A stretch of DNA of 64,000 nt from Rossellomorea aquimaris (GCA_020524245.1 JAIVLN010000001.1:1116001-1180000), one strand, 5' to 3'. Shown: positions 44,540 through 54,281, counted from the first letter of the stretch. A program made the numbers and translations. Notes: a model not told the origin generated them from the letters alone.

Positions 44540-44663
44540 TTAATCAAACGTTTGTTTGAACAGAAGAATGCAGTGTTTATAGACCTTCCAGTGACTTAAT
44601 CAAATGTTTGATTGATAAAGTGCAAAATTTCTGTAAAAATGAAATGAAGCAAAAGAACCGTCC
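44540..44663 (+). repeat. R1-type repeat, shortened copy c
   Basis: Palindromes TCAAACGTTTG (centre 44549/50) and CAAATGTTTG (centre 44605/6), again 56 bp apart, then GTGCAAAATTTCTG and the half hairpin GAAGCAAAAGAACCGTCCCC. The 5-prime REP part of R1 is absent. Confidence 0.75.
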
Positions 44664-44670
44664 CCAATGA

Positions 44671-44733
44671 AAGTGCCAGGTACCATTTTAGAACCCTTGC
44701 CCTGCAAGGAGTTCTATTTGGTACCTGGCACTT
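44671..44733. repeat. GTGCCAGGTACC hairpin
   Basis: AAGTGCCAGGTACC (44671-44684) pairs perfectly with GGTACCTGGCACTT (44720-44733). An inner stem joins AGAACCCTTGC with GCAAGGAGTTCT with one bulge. It overlaps the stop codon of the aldolase gene and may end the operon. The same words occur at 4858-4923. Confidence 0.75.
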
Positions 44734-45373
44734 ATTTTTGCCCGTACGTTTTGAATTTGTCTGCCATGTGATCCATCTCTTCACCAGATAGGATAACAGG
44801 TTCACCGATGCTTTTTGCCCGGTAGTACACTTCAGCACAAAACTCAATTTCTTCTGCTATATTGAATGCATTCTTTAGATCATGACCGCCCGCAATGAGT
44901 CCGTGATTGGCAAGTAAGACTGCATTTCGATCTTTCATTCCTTCAAATGCATTCTCAGCCAATTCTTTTGTACCAAAGGAGGCATATTCTGCACATCTTA
45001 CATTTTTCCCTGCATAGGCTACCAAATAGGAAACCGCAGGCAGTTCCCATCTTAGGGAGGATAATGTTTTGGCGTAAACAGAGTGAGTATGGACGACCGC
45101 ATTAAGATCATCCCGCTTTCGATAATAAATGAGATGCATCTCCAACTCACTGGATGGTTTCCGATGACCATCTACCGTATTTCCATCTAAATCAACCACT
45201 ACCACGTCATCAGCGTTCATTTCATGGTAATCGATACCGCTTGGACTGATTGCCACTAGTCCACGCTCTCGATCATAAGCACTGATATTACCACCAGTAC
45301 CTTTGGTTAATCCGCTGTCTAACAATTTCCTACAATATATAACCACTTCGTTTCTAAGCTCATTCAGTAACAA
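44732..45373 (-). CDS. Class II aldolase, 5-deoxyribulose/methylthioribulose phosphate type
   Basis: 213-aa zinc aldolase of the fuculose-phosphate type. Zinc ligands are the two His in VVHTHSVYAK and one in LANHGLIAGG; the catalytic Glu is in SSELEMHLI. Following MtnK-like and MtnA-like genes and with no mtnW/X/B/D genes, it should split 5-deoxyribulose-1-phosphate (to DHAP and acetaldehyde) or the methylthio analogue. This matches the DrdA / DHAP-shunt aldolases known from Bacillus and Rhodospirillum. Last gene of the leftward operon, though the DeoR gene lies between it and the isomerase. Confidence 0.85.
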   Translation of the reverse strand: MLLNELRNEVVIYCRKLLDSGLTKGTGGNISAYDRERGLVAISPSGIDYHEMNADDVVVVDLDGNTVDGHRKPSSELEMHLIYYRKRDDLNAVVHTHSVYAKTLSSLRWELPAVSYLVAYAGKNVRCAEYASFGTKELAENAFEGMKDRNAVLLANHGLIAGGHDLKNAFNIAEEIEFCAEVYYRAKSIGEPVILSGEEMDHMADKFKTYGQK

Positions 45374-45391
45374 ATTGATGCCTCCTGTTGG

Positions 45392-46204
45392 TTAAGATAA
45401 GGAGTTGGAAAGCTTTTCTTGCTTCGCTTCTATTATACGAACGCCACTTTCTCTTAACCTTGTTAAACATTCTTCTTGTTCCATTGTGTATGGTTCTAAA
45501 CAATCTGTTATGACATAGTTGAGTTTATCTGGAGAACACACTCTGAAAAATGCATGCTTCCCTAATTTTGATCGGTCAGCAAGAACAATGACTTCTTTAC
45601 TTTTTGAGATGATGGATTGTTTCGCTTCCCCTTCATCAATGGTTGAATCCGTCAGCCCCTCTGTCCCATCCAAAGCTTTACTCGATAGGAAAGCTTTATC
45701 AATGTAGATGTCTTCTAAGTATTTTTGTAAAGAAGCACCAATAAGTGATAACGATTTTCCCCGTAAAAAGCCCCCTAATAAGATGACCGCTATGTTTTTG
45801 GCATTGGCTAATTCCACTGCAATGTTGATGTTATTCGTTACAACCGTCAAGTTTTGTCTGTTCTTGATCAATTTACTTAGTTCGAGTGCAGAAGTACTTG
45901 CGTCAAAAGCAATGACATCCCCGTCTTGTATCAGCTTTACGGCTTCTTCTGCCATCACTCGTTTTTCTTGGTTATGGGTACTCAACCGCTCATCAACAGA
46001 ACCTTCCATTACTTTTTTATCTTTTAACTTGACACCGCCATATACGCGAAACACATACCCTTCCTTTTCAAGCTTCTCAATGTCTCTTCGAATGGTCATT
46101 TCAGATACTGAAAAATATTCACTTAAATAGGAAACTTCTGCGTAATCTTTACTTTCTAGGATCGTCAGGATGTTTTGTCTGCGCGCACTTGGCAGGTTCG
46201 CCAT
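45392..46204 (-). CDS. DeoR family sugar-phosphate-responsive repressor
   Basis: 270 aa. N-terminal winged helix (residues about 5-60) with RRQNILTILES and VSEMTIRRDIEKLEKEG, then the DeoR C-terminal sensor domain with VIAFDASTSALELSKLI and ILLGGFLRG. Such repressors release DNA on binding a phosphorylated sugar. It sits inside the salvage operon; the inverted repeat GTGTTAAT/ATTAACAC downstream of the promoter at 52399-52426 is its likely operator. AAAGGGCGAG lies 6 nt before the ATG. Confidence 0.9.
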   Translation of the reverse strand: MANLPSARRQNILTILESKDYAEVSYLSEYFSVSEMTIRRDIEKLEKEGYVFRVYGGVKLKDKKVMEGSVDERLSTHNQEKRVMAEEAVKLIQDGDVIAFDASTSALELSKLIKNRQNLTVVTNNINIAVELANAKNIAVILLGGFLRGKSLSLIGASLQKYLEDIYIDKAFLSSKALDGTEGLTDSTIDEGEAKQSIISKSKEVIVLADRSKLGKHAFFRVCSPDKLNYVITDCLEPYTMEQEECLTRLRESGVRIIEAKQEKLSNSLS

Positions 46205-46272
46205 ATAAATCTCGCCCTTTACCTAAAGTTTTGTTCTTCCATCATCATTATAAAGGTTCTCTATGTCTTCCT

Positions 46273-47328
46273 CTAGTTCTGTACCGTTTTTTTGAATAAT
46301 TTTGGTAAATTCTCTTCATAAGGAGGATGTACAATCCCTTTTTCCGTTACAATCGCTGTGATGTTCTCGTATGGAGTGACATCAAATGCTGGATTGTATA
46401 CCTTTACATTTTCCGGGGCAGTCCGTTTGCCGAATTGCTCCGTCACTTCTTCTGCTTCTCTTTCTTCAATCGGAATTTCAGCACCAGTTGGTGTTCCCAT
46501 ATCAATGGTAGGCGTTGGTGCTGCTACATAGAAAGGAATGTCATAGTATTTTGCTAGAATGGACACACCTTGTGTTCCGATTTTATTTGCTACGTCCCCA
46601 TTCGCGGCCACACGATCGCAACCAACAATGACAGCGTCAATCTTTCCTTGGGACATGACCATAGCGGCCATATTGTCCGTAATGAGGGTTACATCGATCC
46701 CTGCTTGTTGCAATTCTAATGCAGTCAGTGTTGCACCTTGTAATCTTGGTCTCGTCTCATCGGCAAAAACTTTAAGGTTCCAGCCCATTTCTTTCGCAAG
46801 GTACATCGGTGCCGTCGCGGTTCCATATTTACTAGTCGCAAGAGCTCCAGCATTACAGTGTGTAAGAATTCCCATTTCGTCTTTTAAGAGCGTTAATAAG
46901 TGCTCTCCGATCGACTTGTTGATATCCGCATCTTCTCTATGGATTTCTTTCGCTTCTTCTAGTAAAAGGTTTAACCATTCTGCAACAGATCCATCCGGAT
47001 TTTTTTCAACCACCTGAACCATTCGCTTAAGCGCCCAAAAAAGATTGACAGCCGTCGGACGGGATGAAGCTAGATAATCTGATGCTTCTTGAAGTTTTGC
47101 TTTGAATTCAGAAGGACTTAAATTCTGGTGATTCCGCATAGCAAGGTACAGTCCATAGGCTGCCGCTACACCGATCGCTGGTGCTCCACGGACCTTCATC
47201 ACTTTTATCGCATCCCACACACTTTCTACGTCGTGGAATTCTTCATATACAATTTCATTCGGCAAGAGCGTTTGATCCAACAATACGAGCCGATCCTTTT
47301 TCCATTCAATCGATATGAGTTCTGACAC
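46273..47328 (-). CDS. mtnA: Methylthioribose/5-deoxyribose-1-phosphate isomerase
   Basis: 351 aa; turns the aldose-1-phosphate into the ketose-1-phosphate. Catalytic Cys in [16 protein letters not shown] and Asp in [18 protein letters not shown] are present, with the MtnA/eIF2B fold throughout. GTG start preceded by AAGGAGG. Between an MtnK-like kinase and a class II aldolase gene, it probably acts on 5-deoxyribose-1-phosphate as well as, or in place of, methylthioribose-1-phosphate (DrdI-like). The usual SAM riboswitch of methionine-salvage mtnKA operons is not seen; a DeoR repressor replaces it. Confidence 0.92.
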   Translation of the reverse strand: MSELISIEWKKDRLVLLDQTLLPNEIVYEEFHDVESVWDAIKVMKVRGAPAIGVAAAYGLYLAMRNHQNLSPSEFKAKLQEASDYLASSRPTAVNLFWALKRMVQVVEKNPDGSVAEWLNLLLEEAKEIHREDADINKSIGEHLLTLLKDEMGILTHCNAGALATSKYGTATAPMYLAKEMGWNLKVFADETRPRLQGATLTALELQQAGIDVTLITDNMAAMVMSQGKIDAVIVGCDRVAANGDVANKIGTQGVSILAKYYDIPFYVAAPTPTIDMGTPTGAEIPIEEREAEEVTEQFGKRTAPENVKVYNPAFDVTPYENITAIVTEKGIVHPPYEENLPKLFKKTVQN

Positions 47329-47345
47329 GAGTTTAACCTCCTTCT

Positions 47346-48578
47346 TTATTTAACGCTTGCAATCGCATATTTGAGGATGGATAGAAAGTCCTCTCCAGTA
47401 CGGAGTTGATTGCGCTTCTTGATATAGGTCTTCGCAGCAACAAGACAGGTTCGTTCTGCCCAGGTGCGTTCTTTTTCACCGGTAATGCTTGTTATGTCTT
47501 TCACTTTTGCTAATCCGACAATCCGACGGGTCAATTCCATACCCGTAACGCCAGCTGCATCGGATAATACTTCCTCTAAGTACCATTCTTTAAAACCTGC
47601 GGTATCAGCCATTGGATCGGTAGCATGTTGTTTCCAACTCATCGTGAACTTCTCTTTAAACAGATTGATGACATCTACAATGGTCTTCTCCACCCAGAGG
47701 ACAAAATGATCTTTTCCGTTTGCAACCCCATTCGCCCAAGCAAAAATCAGGTTGGCAACGACATTACCGACGTCATAACCCATCGGGCCGTAGAAGGCGA
47801 ACTCTGGATCAATTACTTTAGTGGATTTGTCGGTGACAAAAACAGAACCAGTATGCAAATCACCATGTATCAAGGCTTGTGCATTCGTCATAAACTCAAA
47901 CTTCAACTTCGCTACTTCTAAATGCAACTCTTTATCATTGTATATTTGTTCCATAATCCATTCTTCATTCGGTTTATATAACTCGTTCCGATTGTTGTAA
48001 TCATTGAATGGCTCTGTATAAACCAGATCCTCTGTAATCTCACAGAGTTCTGGGTTCATGTAACTTTTCACAAGTTCCTTCTTATCCTTGTGGTCCATGA
48101 CCACGTCAGATGTTTGAAGGAGTGTGTTGACCATATAGGTCGTGATATCATCTGAGAAACGCGGGAAGGTTTTATGTTTTAATAAAGCTTCACGGAGGAT
48201 CGTGTGATCGGATAAGTCCTCCATAATACAACAATTCATTATCCCATCATACAGAAAAACCTCGGGTACAAGTCCAGGTGCATATTGACCACCCATCTTC
48301 AGAGCTTCGGATTCAATTTTGATTCGATTCGTGGATAGCTTGAAGTCATCTGAAATCCTCGCAGTATGCCCAGCTTGTTTTACAATCACCGACTGCTCAT
48401 TCTCCAAAGACCTTACATGAAAGACATAATTCAAATTACCATCGCCGATTTCATCACAAGTGAGCTTTTCATTTTTTTCAAACAGGTTGGTTTTCACCTT
48501 CACATAGTCGATTACATCATTTGTTTGTAGCAGAAAATAATTGTCATAGCGTTGAACAGCAGCATCCATCTTTTCCAT
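47346..48578 (-). CDS. mtnK: Methylthioribose/5-deoxyribose kinase
   Basis: 410 aa, aminoglycoside-phosphotransferase fold. Catalytic loop [11 protein letters not shown], metal-binding [11 protein letters not shown], and an N-terminal GDGNLNYVF nucleotide loop are all as in MtnK. It phosphorylates C1 of methylthioribose or 5-deoxyribose after import. AAAGGGG precedes the ATG. It lies 17 nt upstream of the isomerase gene and 2 nt downstream of the transporter permease gene, so transport and phosphorylation are coupled. Confidence 0.92.
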   Translation of the reverse strand: MEKMDAAVQRYDNYFLLQTNDVIDYVKVKTNLFEKNEKLTCDEIGDGNLNYVFHVRSLENEQSVIVKQAGHTARISDDFKLSTNRIKIESEALKMGGQYAPGLVPEVFLYDGIMNCCIMEDLSDHTILREALLKHKTFPRFSDDITTYMVNTLLQTSDVVMDHKDKKELVKSYMNPELCEITEDLVYTEPFNDYNNRNELYKPNEEWIMEQIYNDKELHLEVAKLKFEFMTNAQALIHGDLHTGSVFVTDKSTKVIDPEFAFYGPMGYDVGNVVANLIFAWANGVANGKDHFVLWVEKTIVDVINLFKEKFTMSWKQHATDPMADTAGFKEWYLEEVLSDAAGVTGMELTRRIVGLAKVKDITSITGEKERTWAERTCLVAAKTYIKKRNQLRTGEDFLSILKYAIASVK

Positions 48579-48580
48579 TG

Positions 48581-49600
48581 TTATAACCCCTTTCGATTAT
48601 AGTAGGTTGAAGCGAGTGCTAATGCTAAAACAAGACCTTTAACAATGTTGAGTGAATAATACGGAACGGACATCATGACGAGTCCGTTTTCTAATACACC
48701 GACTAAGACCGCACCAAAGAACGTACCGATCGCATTAGGCTTCCCTAATCCAGCAAATGAAGAACCGATAAATGCTGCCGCAACAGCTGGCATCAGAAAC
48801 CCCGCACCCGCATTAATTTGAGCAGATCCAATCTTGGAAGCTAATAAAATTCCTCCGATTGCTGCAAAAATGGTTGAAATGACATAAGCCATCGTTCGGT
48901 AACGGTTTACTGGAATCCCGGACAAATGAGCGGCCTCTCGATTTCCACCGATTACATACATATAACGACCATGCTTAGTATGCTTTAAGAAAATATGTAC
49001 GAATAGGACAGCCAAAATCATAATCAGGATGATCCAAGGTGTTTCCCCCAATTTATCGAAGAGTGGTGGGATTTGACCTTTTGTAGGTGTACCGTCTAAC
49101 CGTGGCATCCCTTCACTCACGGATCCTCCACCTGTATATGTCATCGCAACCCCTTCAAAGATGAACATAGTTGCCAGTGTCGCAAATAAATCCGGGATCT
49201 TCACTTTAACAATCAAGAAGGCGTTGACAGCCGCAACGACCAATGTGATGGCGATGGCGATTAGAATAGATGGGACTGTCGGCATGCTATACCAGACAAA
49301 TAAGGAGACAACAAGCGAGCTTGATAATGTTGCGGAAGATCCCACCGACAAGTCAAAACCATTGACCGATAACGAAACGGTAAGACCAATCGCAATGACA
49401 GTCACGATGGAGATGCTTCGCAATATACTAACGATGTTTGAACCAGTAAGGAAGGTCTGTGGCATCAAAATTGCAAAGCCAATGACTAACAACAGGATTG
49501 CAAGGATCGTTCCCCAATTATTCACAAATTGCAGGGTGCCGGATAAACTTCTGCTCGTCCCTTCATTTTTGATTTTGTTCATCTCAGGCTTCGTCGTCAT
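48581..49600 (-). CDS. Ribose-type ABC transporter permease
   Basis: 339 aa with about 9 helices and the BPD_transp_2 pattern: [35 protein letters not shown] (the EAA-like loop that contacts the ATPase), [20 protein letters not shown]. Imports a pentose-like sugar with the ATPase and binding protein upstream. Start ATG with GGAGGAAAAT. It overlaps none but is 3 nt from the ATPase gene. Confidence 0.92.
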   Translation of the reverse strand: MTTKPEMNKIKNEGTSRSLSGTLQFVNNWGTILAILLLVIGFAILMPQTFLTGSNIVSILRSISIVTVIAIGLTVSLSVNGFDLSVGSSATLSSSLVVSLFVWYSMPTVPSILIAIAITLVVAAVNAFLIVKVKIPDLFATLATMFIFEGVAMTYTGGGSVSEGMPRLDGTPTKGQIPPLFDKLGETPWIILIMILAVLFVHIFLKHTKHGRYMYVIGGNREAAHLSGIPVNRYRTMAYVISTIFAAIGGILLASKIGSAQINAGAGFLMPAVAAAFIGSSFAGLGKPNAIGTFFGAVLVGVLENGLVMMSVPYYSLNIVKGLVLALALASTYYNRKGL

Positions 49601-49603
49601 AAT

Positions 49604-51112
49604 CTATTTTCCTCCTGTAGAAAAATAAAGGATTTCTTCTTCTGTCGTTTCTGAGGTGACGAGCTCTTTCACGATTTCCCCGTCGTACATGACATATACA
49701 CGGTCAGTCAAGGACATGATCTCCTGTAATTCACTGGAGGCGTAGAGAATCCCTTTCCCTTGCTTCGCAAGAGAACTGATCAATTCGAAAATGTCCCCTT
49801 TCGCCCCTACATCGACTCCTTTTGTAGGCTCATCAAACATGAGTAGTTCGGCATCCGTCATAAGCCATTTTCCTACGGCAACCTTTTGCTGGTTCCCTCC
49901 TGAAAGTAAAGCGACCTTTTGGTTTTCATGAGGCGTTTTGACGCCGATGTCTTGAATCATCTTCCGAGCCGCTTCCCGTTCTTTTTTTGGATTCAGAAAG
50001 AGTGATCCTCTTGTGAATTTCTTGAGATTAGCTGCAGTCAAATTAGAATAAACAGGCTCCTCTACGAGAACACCTTCTTTTCTGCGTTCCTCGGGCACCA
50101 ACGCTATTCCTTGTTGAACCGCATGGAAAGGGGTCTTTGGTTTAATACTTTTTTCTTTCAGAACGATTGAGCCACTTTCTATTTCCAGTGCTCCGAACAA
50201 GGTTTTACAAAGCTCTGTCTTTCCTGCACCAACGAGACCAGCTACCCCGACAATCTCACCAGAGCGGACTTCTAAGTTAATATTTTTTACCTTCTTATCC
50301 TTTTCAGAGACATCTTTCACACTGAACATGACATCACCGACCGGAATCTCTTGTTTGAACTTCTCCTCGTTGAAGGATTTACCGAGCATGGCTTCTACGA
50401 CTTGTCTCTGAGTAATGTCATTAATCGCACTATGTTTTACGATTTTTCCATCTTTCATGATGGTGATCTCTTCACAGATTTTAAATAGTTCTGGAAGTCG
50501 ATGGGAGATGAATATGATACCTACTTGATGATTTTGGGCGAGGTCACGGACAATCCTGAACAATTCGTCCGTTTCTCGTTGGCTAAGCGGAGCTGTAGGC
50601 TCATCCAATATGAGAAATTTCCGATCCTCTACAATCGCTCGCGCAATCAAGACCATCTGTTTCTCTGCAAGGGTAAGATCCATTACCTTTGTTTTTGTGC
50701 TTAACTGAACATTCATTCGTTTCAATACATCGTTTGCTCTTCGATGAACTTCTTTCCAATTTACTCGTTGCTTCTTCCCCATCTTATTCACGAGAATATC
50801 CAACATAATATTTTCACCGACATCTAGATAAGGGATGAGCGCCATATCGACTTCTTGATAAACGATATCGATACCCAGTTCTTTTGCGTCTTTTGGCGTC
50901 TGGATGTTCACTTCTGAATCGTTCATATGGATGGATCCTGTGTAATGATCGTGCGCCCCTGCTAACACTTTCATGAGCGTTGACTTACCTGCGCCATTCG
51001 CTCCGATTAAGGCATGGATTGTCCCTGTCTCCATGGAAAAATCCACATTCGAAAGCGCTTTAACTCCTGGAAATTCAATGGATATATCCTTCATTTGGAG
51101 TTTCGTACTCAA
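49604..51112 (-). CDS. Ribose-type ABC transporter ATPase with two nucleotide-binding domains
   Basis: About 502 aa. First domain: GANGAGKST, DLTLAEKQMV (degenerate signature), LILDEPTAPL. Second domain: GLVGAGKTE, LLSGGNQQKVAVGKW, LLMFDEPTKGVDVG. This is the RbsA/MglA double-domain layout. The TTG at 51112 lies 6 nt after GAGGTGG and is preferred to the ATG at 51127, which overlaps that box. Confidence 0.93.
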   Translation of the reverse strand: MSTKLQMKDISIEFPGVKALSNVDFSMETGTIHALIGANGAGKSTLMKVLAGAHDHYTGSIHMNDSEVNIQTPKDAKELGIDIVYQEVDMALIPYLDVGENIMLDILVNKMGKKQRVNWKEVHRRANDVLKRMNVQLSTKTKVMDLTLAEKQMVLIARAIVEDRKFLILDEPTAPLSQRETDELFRIVRDLAQNHQVGIIFISHRLPELFKICEEITIMKDGKIVKHSAINDITQRQVVEAMLGKSFNEEKFKQEIPVGDVMFSVKDVSEKDKKVKNINLEVRSGEIVGVAGLVGAGKTELCKTLFGALEIESGSIVLKEKSIKPKTPFHAVQQGIALVPEERRKEGVLVEEPVYSNLTAANLKKFTRGSLFLNPKKEREAARKMIQDIGVKTPHENQKVALLSGGNQQKVAVGKWLMTDAELLMFDEPTKGVDVGAKGDIFELISSLAKQGKGILYASSELQEIMSLTDRVYVMYDGEIVKELVTSETTEEEILYFSTGGK

Positions 51113-51189
51113 AAGTACCCACCTCATTTCTGTAGCTTACAAATGGAAGGGAAGGCTTGTATGGTCACCTTCCCTACTTGTTGACACCT

Positions 51190-52275
51190 TTATTTTCCGT
51201 ATTGCTCTCTCAACTTTTTCATCCATTCTTCATTGAAATCATCTGATTTACCCCAGCCTTCAATGACTTCATCAAGATTAAACATGGTTGTGCTTTCTTT
51301 TAGGTCTTCTTGTTTCACTAGGTGTGCTTCCAAATCATACGTTTCAGGAGTTTCTTCACCAGCAATCTTCTTCGCTAGTAATCTCATATTCATTACCCCT
51401 ATTAATCTAGGGTCTACAGCAGCAGTCGATTCCCAAGTGCTCCCTTCTTCACGCATAAAATTGATATCCTGGTTTGAAATGTCAATGGAAATGAGTTTGA
51501 CGTCCATTCTGTTATTATCTTTCTGTGCTTTATATGCACCTTTCGCCATTTCATCCCATGAACCCCAAATGGCGTCCACTTCCCCTTTCGGGTATTTGGC
51601 TAGGATGGAACTGACTTTTGCAGCAATATCACCCTGGACATTTTGGAAATTAGTCGGTCCAATGGTTTCCACAGTTTCAATTTTGCCTTCTTCTTCGTAT
51701 TTCTTGTATATTTCTTGTCTCCGATCGAGTGGTGGTATCCCAGGGCCAAACCAAAGCTTGATCACTCTCACCGGCTTATTGTCCGTTACTTTTTCAATCT
51801 CACTTAGAGAGAGCTCTGCAAGTTTATGGTCGTCTTGTGCAGTAGATGTGATACCTTCTAACGTTTTCCCATCATTTTCTGCAACTGTATCAAATGTAAC
51901 AACCTTGATTCCTTTATCAATTGCCGGTTTCAACATGTCATAGGAATAATCTTTCTTACCATGTGAGATGATTAATCCGTCATAATCCTTTTGAATCGCT
52001 TGAGAAACGAGTTCTTGAAACTTTGCATCGTCATTATCAGAAATGAACGTGTCGACTTTAAATCCGAATGATTCCCCTTCGCTACGGGTTCCGTCCAAAA
52101 ATTGCTTCGTATGATCGTCAGATGGAAGGTTTCGGATAACGGCAATTTTTATGTCGTCTTGCACAGCATCAGGGACTCCTTCAATTTTTTCTGCAGGTTT
52201 TGAAGCGCTTTGTGAACATCCCCATAAACCAATTAACGCAACTAAAGAAAGAACAATCAGGAAAATCCTTTTCAT
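51190..52275 (-). CDS. Sugar-binding lipoprotein of the ABC transporter
   Basis: About 361 aa from ATG 52275 (GAGGGGG 6 nt upstream; the frame is open 11 codons more). Lipobox LWGCSQS, then a two-lobed Peripla_BP_4-type domain: IKIAVIRNLPSDDHTKQFLDG, KDYDGLIISHG, VVTFDTVAENDG, GEVDAIWGSWDEMAKGAY, ISIDISNQD. The binding site should hold a pentose such as 5-deoxyribose or methylthioribose, given the kinase and isomerase in the operon. First gene of the operon. Confidence 0.92.
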   Translation of the reverse strand: MKRIFLIVLSLVALIGLWGCSQSASKPAEKIEGVPDAVQDDIKIAVIRNLPSDDHTKQFLDGTRSEGESFGFKVDTFISDNDDAKFQELVSQAIQKDYDGLIISHGKKDYSYDMLKPAIDKGIKVVTFDTVAENDGKTLEGITSTAQDDHKLAELSLSEIEKVTDNKPVRVIKLWFGPGIPPLDRRQEIYKKYEEEGKIETVETIGPTNFQNVQGDIAAKVSSILAKYPKGEVDAIWGSWDEMAKGAYKAQKDNNRMDVKLISIDISNQDINFMREEGSTWESTAAVDPRLIGVMNMRLLAKKIAGEETPETYDLEAHLVKQEDLKESTTMFNLDEVIEGWGKSDDFNEEWMKKLREQYGK

Positions 52276-52600
52276 ACATATCCCCCTCGGATAATAGATT
52301 CTGTCCACCCAAACCTATGTAACCGCTTTCTTGTTGCAGAAAAATAAAAAGTGTTAATATGTGTTGGTTTATGTTTAAGATGAACATTTATTAACACAAA
52401 TATAACACTTATATTTTCCATGTCAATATTTTCTATCTATTCTAATAACAAGACCTTTGAGGAACATAGGGACAGGTGCTGTGTCCCTTTTTTACTTTAT
52501 CTGTTGGATGACGCCATTGGATATAATAGAAATAGTGGAAATTACAAAAGAGGTATGGAGTTGGAAGAGGATGAGGAAAAAACTCGTGGCTTAACGGAAA
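52276..52600. other. Control region and gap upstream of the salvage operon
   Basis: 325 bp with no gene. Contains the promoter/operator at 52351-52426 and, at 52468-52487, a hairpin AGGGACAGGTGCTGTGTCCCT followed by TTTTT on the plus strand (words of the GGGACA repeat group). Confidence 0.6.
52351..52426 (-). promoter_or_regulatory. Promoter and DeoR operator of the salvage operon
   Basis: On the minus strand TTGACA (52426-52421), 16-bp spacer, TATATT (52404-52399). Directly downstream an inverted repeat ATTAACAC (52397-52390 region) and GTGTTAAT (52351-52358), half-sites 31 bp apart, covers the predicted start point, where a repressor would act. Confidence 0.65.
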
Positions 52601-52652
52601 GTGGGGACGGTACTTTGCTTCGATTAATTGAAGCAAAAGAACCATCCCCACG
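52601..52652. repeat. REP-like hairpin
   Basis: GTGGGGACGGTACTTTGCTTC pairs with GAAGCAAAAGAACCATCCCCAC in halves around GATTAATT. It abuts the tail of the frameshifted lipoprotein gene. Confidence 0.8.
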
Positions 52653-52723
52653 TTCTCAAAGTTCCATTACAAAATCCAGCCATTCCTGTTTAAGCTCTTC
52701 TAGTGATTTTCCAGATTCTTGTT

Positions 52724-53446
52724 TTATTTATCGTAAAGTTCATCTGATTGATAAATTTCAGCGAATGTATCGAAACCATAATGGTCTATAAAATAACTGG
52801 TAAAGGAGGCGGCTTCCACCATAATCATTAAATTGAATTCATCATCCGTATATAATTCTTTATAGGTATTATTATCCACTAAATCTTTCAAAGGTTGATA
52901 GGGTAATTCTTGTATTTTGTAATTATATTTTAAGAGATGATTATACGTCATGTTCTTTGGTAAAAGAGATTCACCATACTGCTCAGCCAGGTAATATTGA
53001 AGGCCTTCCAGCAAGAACGCCGCTCCATCTCCGTAAGTCAACTTAGATAATGCAGAGGTCAAATCCATAATCCAATACGTTTCATCGTACTGGTCTAAAT
53101 CACTATCTACGGGTATGTAAATGTTTGATTCCCTCGTTGTAATTAAATCTCCTGCGTCTTCATTCAGTGTAATAGTAACCTCACTATATGTACTCAATTT
53201 TGTCATTTCATTTCTAATTTGATCATACGCACTTAATATAGAAGTCTCCAGTTTGGATAAGAATTCATCATCATGACCTGCAAGATTTAATACGACAAAC
53301 CTCACCTCTTCATCACCAGATGTAAATTCATATGTCACTTTTGTTTCTTCTACACCTTCTACTTCAACCTTATCCGTGTGAGCTGGTTGTACAGACTGAC
53401 ATCCCACAAGCAAAAGCATGATTATTAAGATAGTGAAATGCTTCAT
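52724..53446 (-). CDS. Peptidase-MA-like lipoprotein, catalytic motif lost and C-terminus frameshifted
   Basis: 240 aa with lipobox LVGC near residue 16. The middle shows the peptidase MA (gluzincin) layout: WIMDLTSALSKLTYGDG where HELTHAL is expected, then FLLEGLQYYLAEQYGE (the WLxEGLAxY block) and a tail FTSYFIDHYGFDTFAEIYQS. Zinc ligands HExxH are missing, so it cannot be a peptidase of that class. Right after its stop another frame continues IKQESGKSLEELKQEWLDFV and ends at 52656, which is the normal end of this family; a 1-2 nt indel near 52730 has cut it off. It may still be made as a shortened lipoprotein. Confidence 0.65.
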   Translation of the reverse strand: MKHFTILIIMLLLVGCQSVQPAHTDKVEVEGVEETKVTYEFTSGDEEVRFVVLNLAGHDDEFLSKLETSILSAYDQIRNEMTKLSTYSEVTITLNEDAGDLITTRESNIYIPVDSDLDQYDETYWIMDLTSALSKLTYGDGAAFLLEGLQYYLAEQYGESLLPKNMTYNHLLKYNYKIQELPYQPLKDLVDNNTYKELYTDDEFNLMIMVEAASFTSYFIDHYGFDTFAEIYQSDELYDK

Positions 53447-53526
53447 TTAACCCCCCCATAAATTGGTACTGCCTTTAGTATAAAACAAAGAACTATTTCA
53501 GGGGACCTTTTTTGGGTATGAAAAAT

Positions 53527-53560
53527 AAAGCAGTGCCCAATGAGCACTGCTTTCATAAAA
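53527..53560. terminator. Hairpin terminator
   Basis: AAAGCAGTGC and GCACTGCTTT pair across a 7-nt loop. On the minus strand it is followed by TTTATTTTT, so it may stop transcription coming from the toxin-remnant side. Confidence 0.6.
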
Positions 53561-53563
53561 CAA

Positions 53564-53610
53564 GGAAGCGATTCTCCTGGTACACTGGTGAGACGAGGTG
53601 CCTGTCCCCC
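53564..53610 (+). repeat. Dispersed repeat R3, copy b
   Basis: ATTCTCCTGGTACACTGGTG then AGACGAGGTGCCTGTCCCC; pairs with 41724-41770. It ends 26 nt before the PIN fragment. Confidence 0.6.
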
Positions 53611-53635
53611 TGTCCATTAATGAGACACCTTTCCA

Positions 53636-53822
53636 TAAAAAAGACTTTAACAATGTTGTCAAAAGTAGGATGGGTTGGGATGACCGGGGGAAAGAAACGA
53701 TTGAAAAGCATACCAGAAAAAGTTTAAAGATCTTAAGGATTCATAATAAAGATCAATATGATTACCCGATCATGGCAATTACATTAGAGTATGATGTTCA
53801 TCTTTTAATCACTGATAACTGA
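53636..53822 (+). pseudogene. Truncated copy of the PIN toxin
   Basis: Reads KKDFNNVVKSRMGWDDRGKE, then TIEKHTRKSLKILRI, DQYDYPIMAITLEYDVHLL, ITDN and stop. This matches residues about 114-177 of the PIN protein at 42561 with roughly 80% identity. The N-terminal half with Asp7 and the end after LLIT are missing, so it cannot work. No HTH antitoxin gene accompanies it. Confidence 0.85.
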
Positions 53823-53880
53823 TCTATATTCTGATTATTTTACATGATTATTCCTCTATATAGTCTCTATTTATAAAGTT

Positions 53881-54264
53881 TTATCTTTTCTGTTCGGACA
53901 AAATCTTCTCTAATCCTTTAAAGAGGGCTCCCTCTAGTGTTGTATTTTTTATTTTAAACCAAAATTCGCCATCTTCATGATAAAAGTCTACTTTATAATT
54001 CAAATTTTTATGATTCAAATTAATAACAAGATTGAGCTCTCTCTTTTCGAACCATTGCAATAAGTCGTAAGCATTAGGAATCCATATTCCGTTCTCTAAA
54101 ATTTCTTCAGACAACAGAAATTTATCTCTCGTATGCATTTTGCCGCCTACGGAGTAATGTTCTCCTTTGTAGGAATAAACATCAAAAGGCTCGACTTTTT
54201 CAAAATATGGTCGTTCAAATCCTAAATCTTTCAATATCTGTGCATCACTTTCGGATAGGTACAT
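53881..54264 (-). CDS. Immunity-protein candidate next to a dead toxin
   Basis: 127 aa, soluble, acidic, one frame, ATG preceded by GGGGAG 6 nt upstream. Sequence pieces are MYLSESDAQILKDLGFERPY, YSVGGKMHTRDKFLLSEEIL, DLLQWFEKRELNLVI and FYHEDGEFWFKIKNTTLE. It begins 17 nt after the toxin reading frame stops, the place where polymorphic-toxin immunity genes lie. Kept intact while the toxin is dead, it would still protect against the same toxin from sister strains. I know no named family for it. Confidence 0.6.
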   Translation of the reverse strand: MYLSESDAQILKDLGFERPYFEKVEPFDVYSYKGEHYSVGGKMHTRDKFLLSEEILENGIWIPNAYDLLQWFEKRELNLVINLNHKNLNYKVDFYHEDGEFWFKIKNTTLEGALFKGLEKILSEQKR

Positions 54265-54281
54265 TACTATCTCCCCTCATA

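Noticed and set aside
52276-52420. SAM riboswitch upstream of the mtnK/mtnA-containing operon
   Set aside because: No SAM-I core motifs or stems; a promoter with a DeoR-like inverted repeat explains the region better.
52420-52791. Plus-strand open frame of 123 codons
   Set aside because: It runs through a REP hairpin and the antisense of the lipoprotein gene, has no ribosome binding site and a composition unlike a protein.
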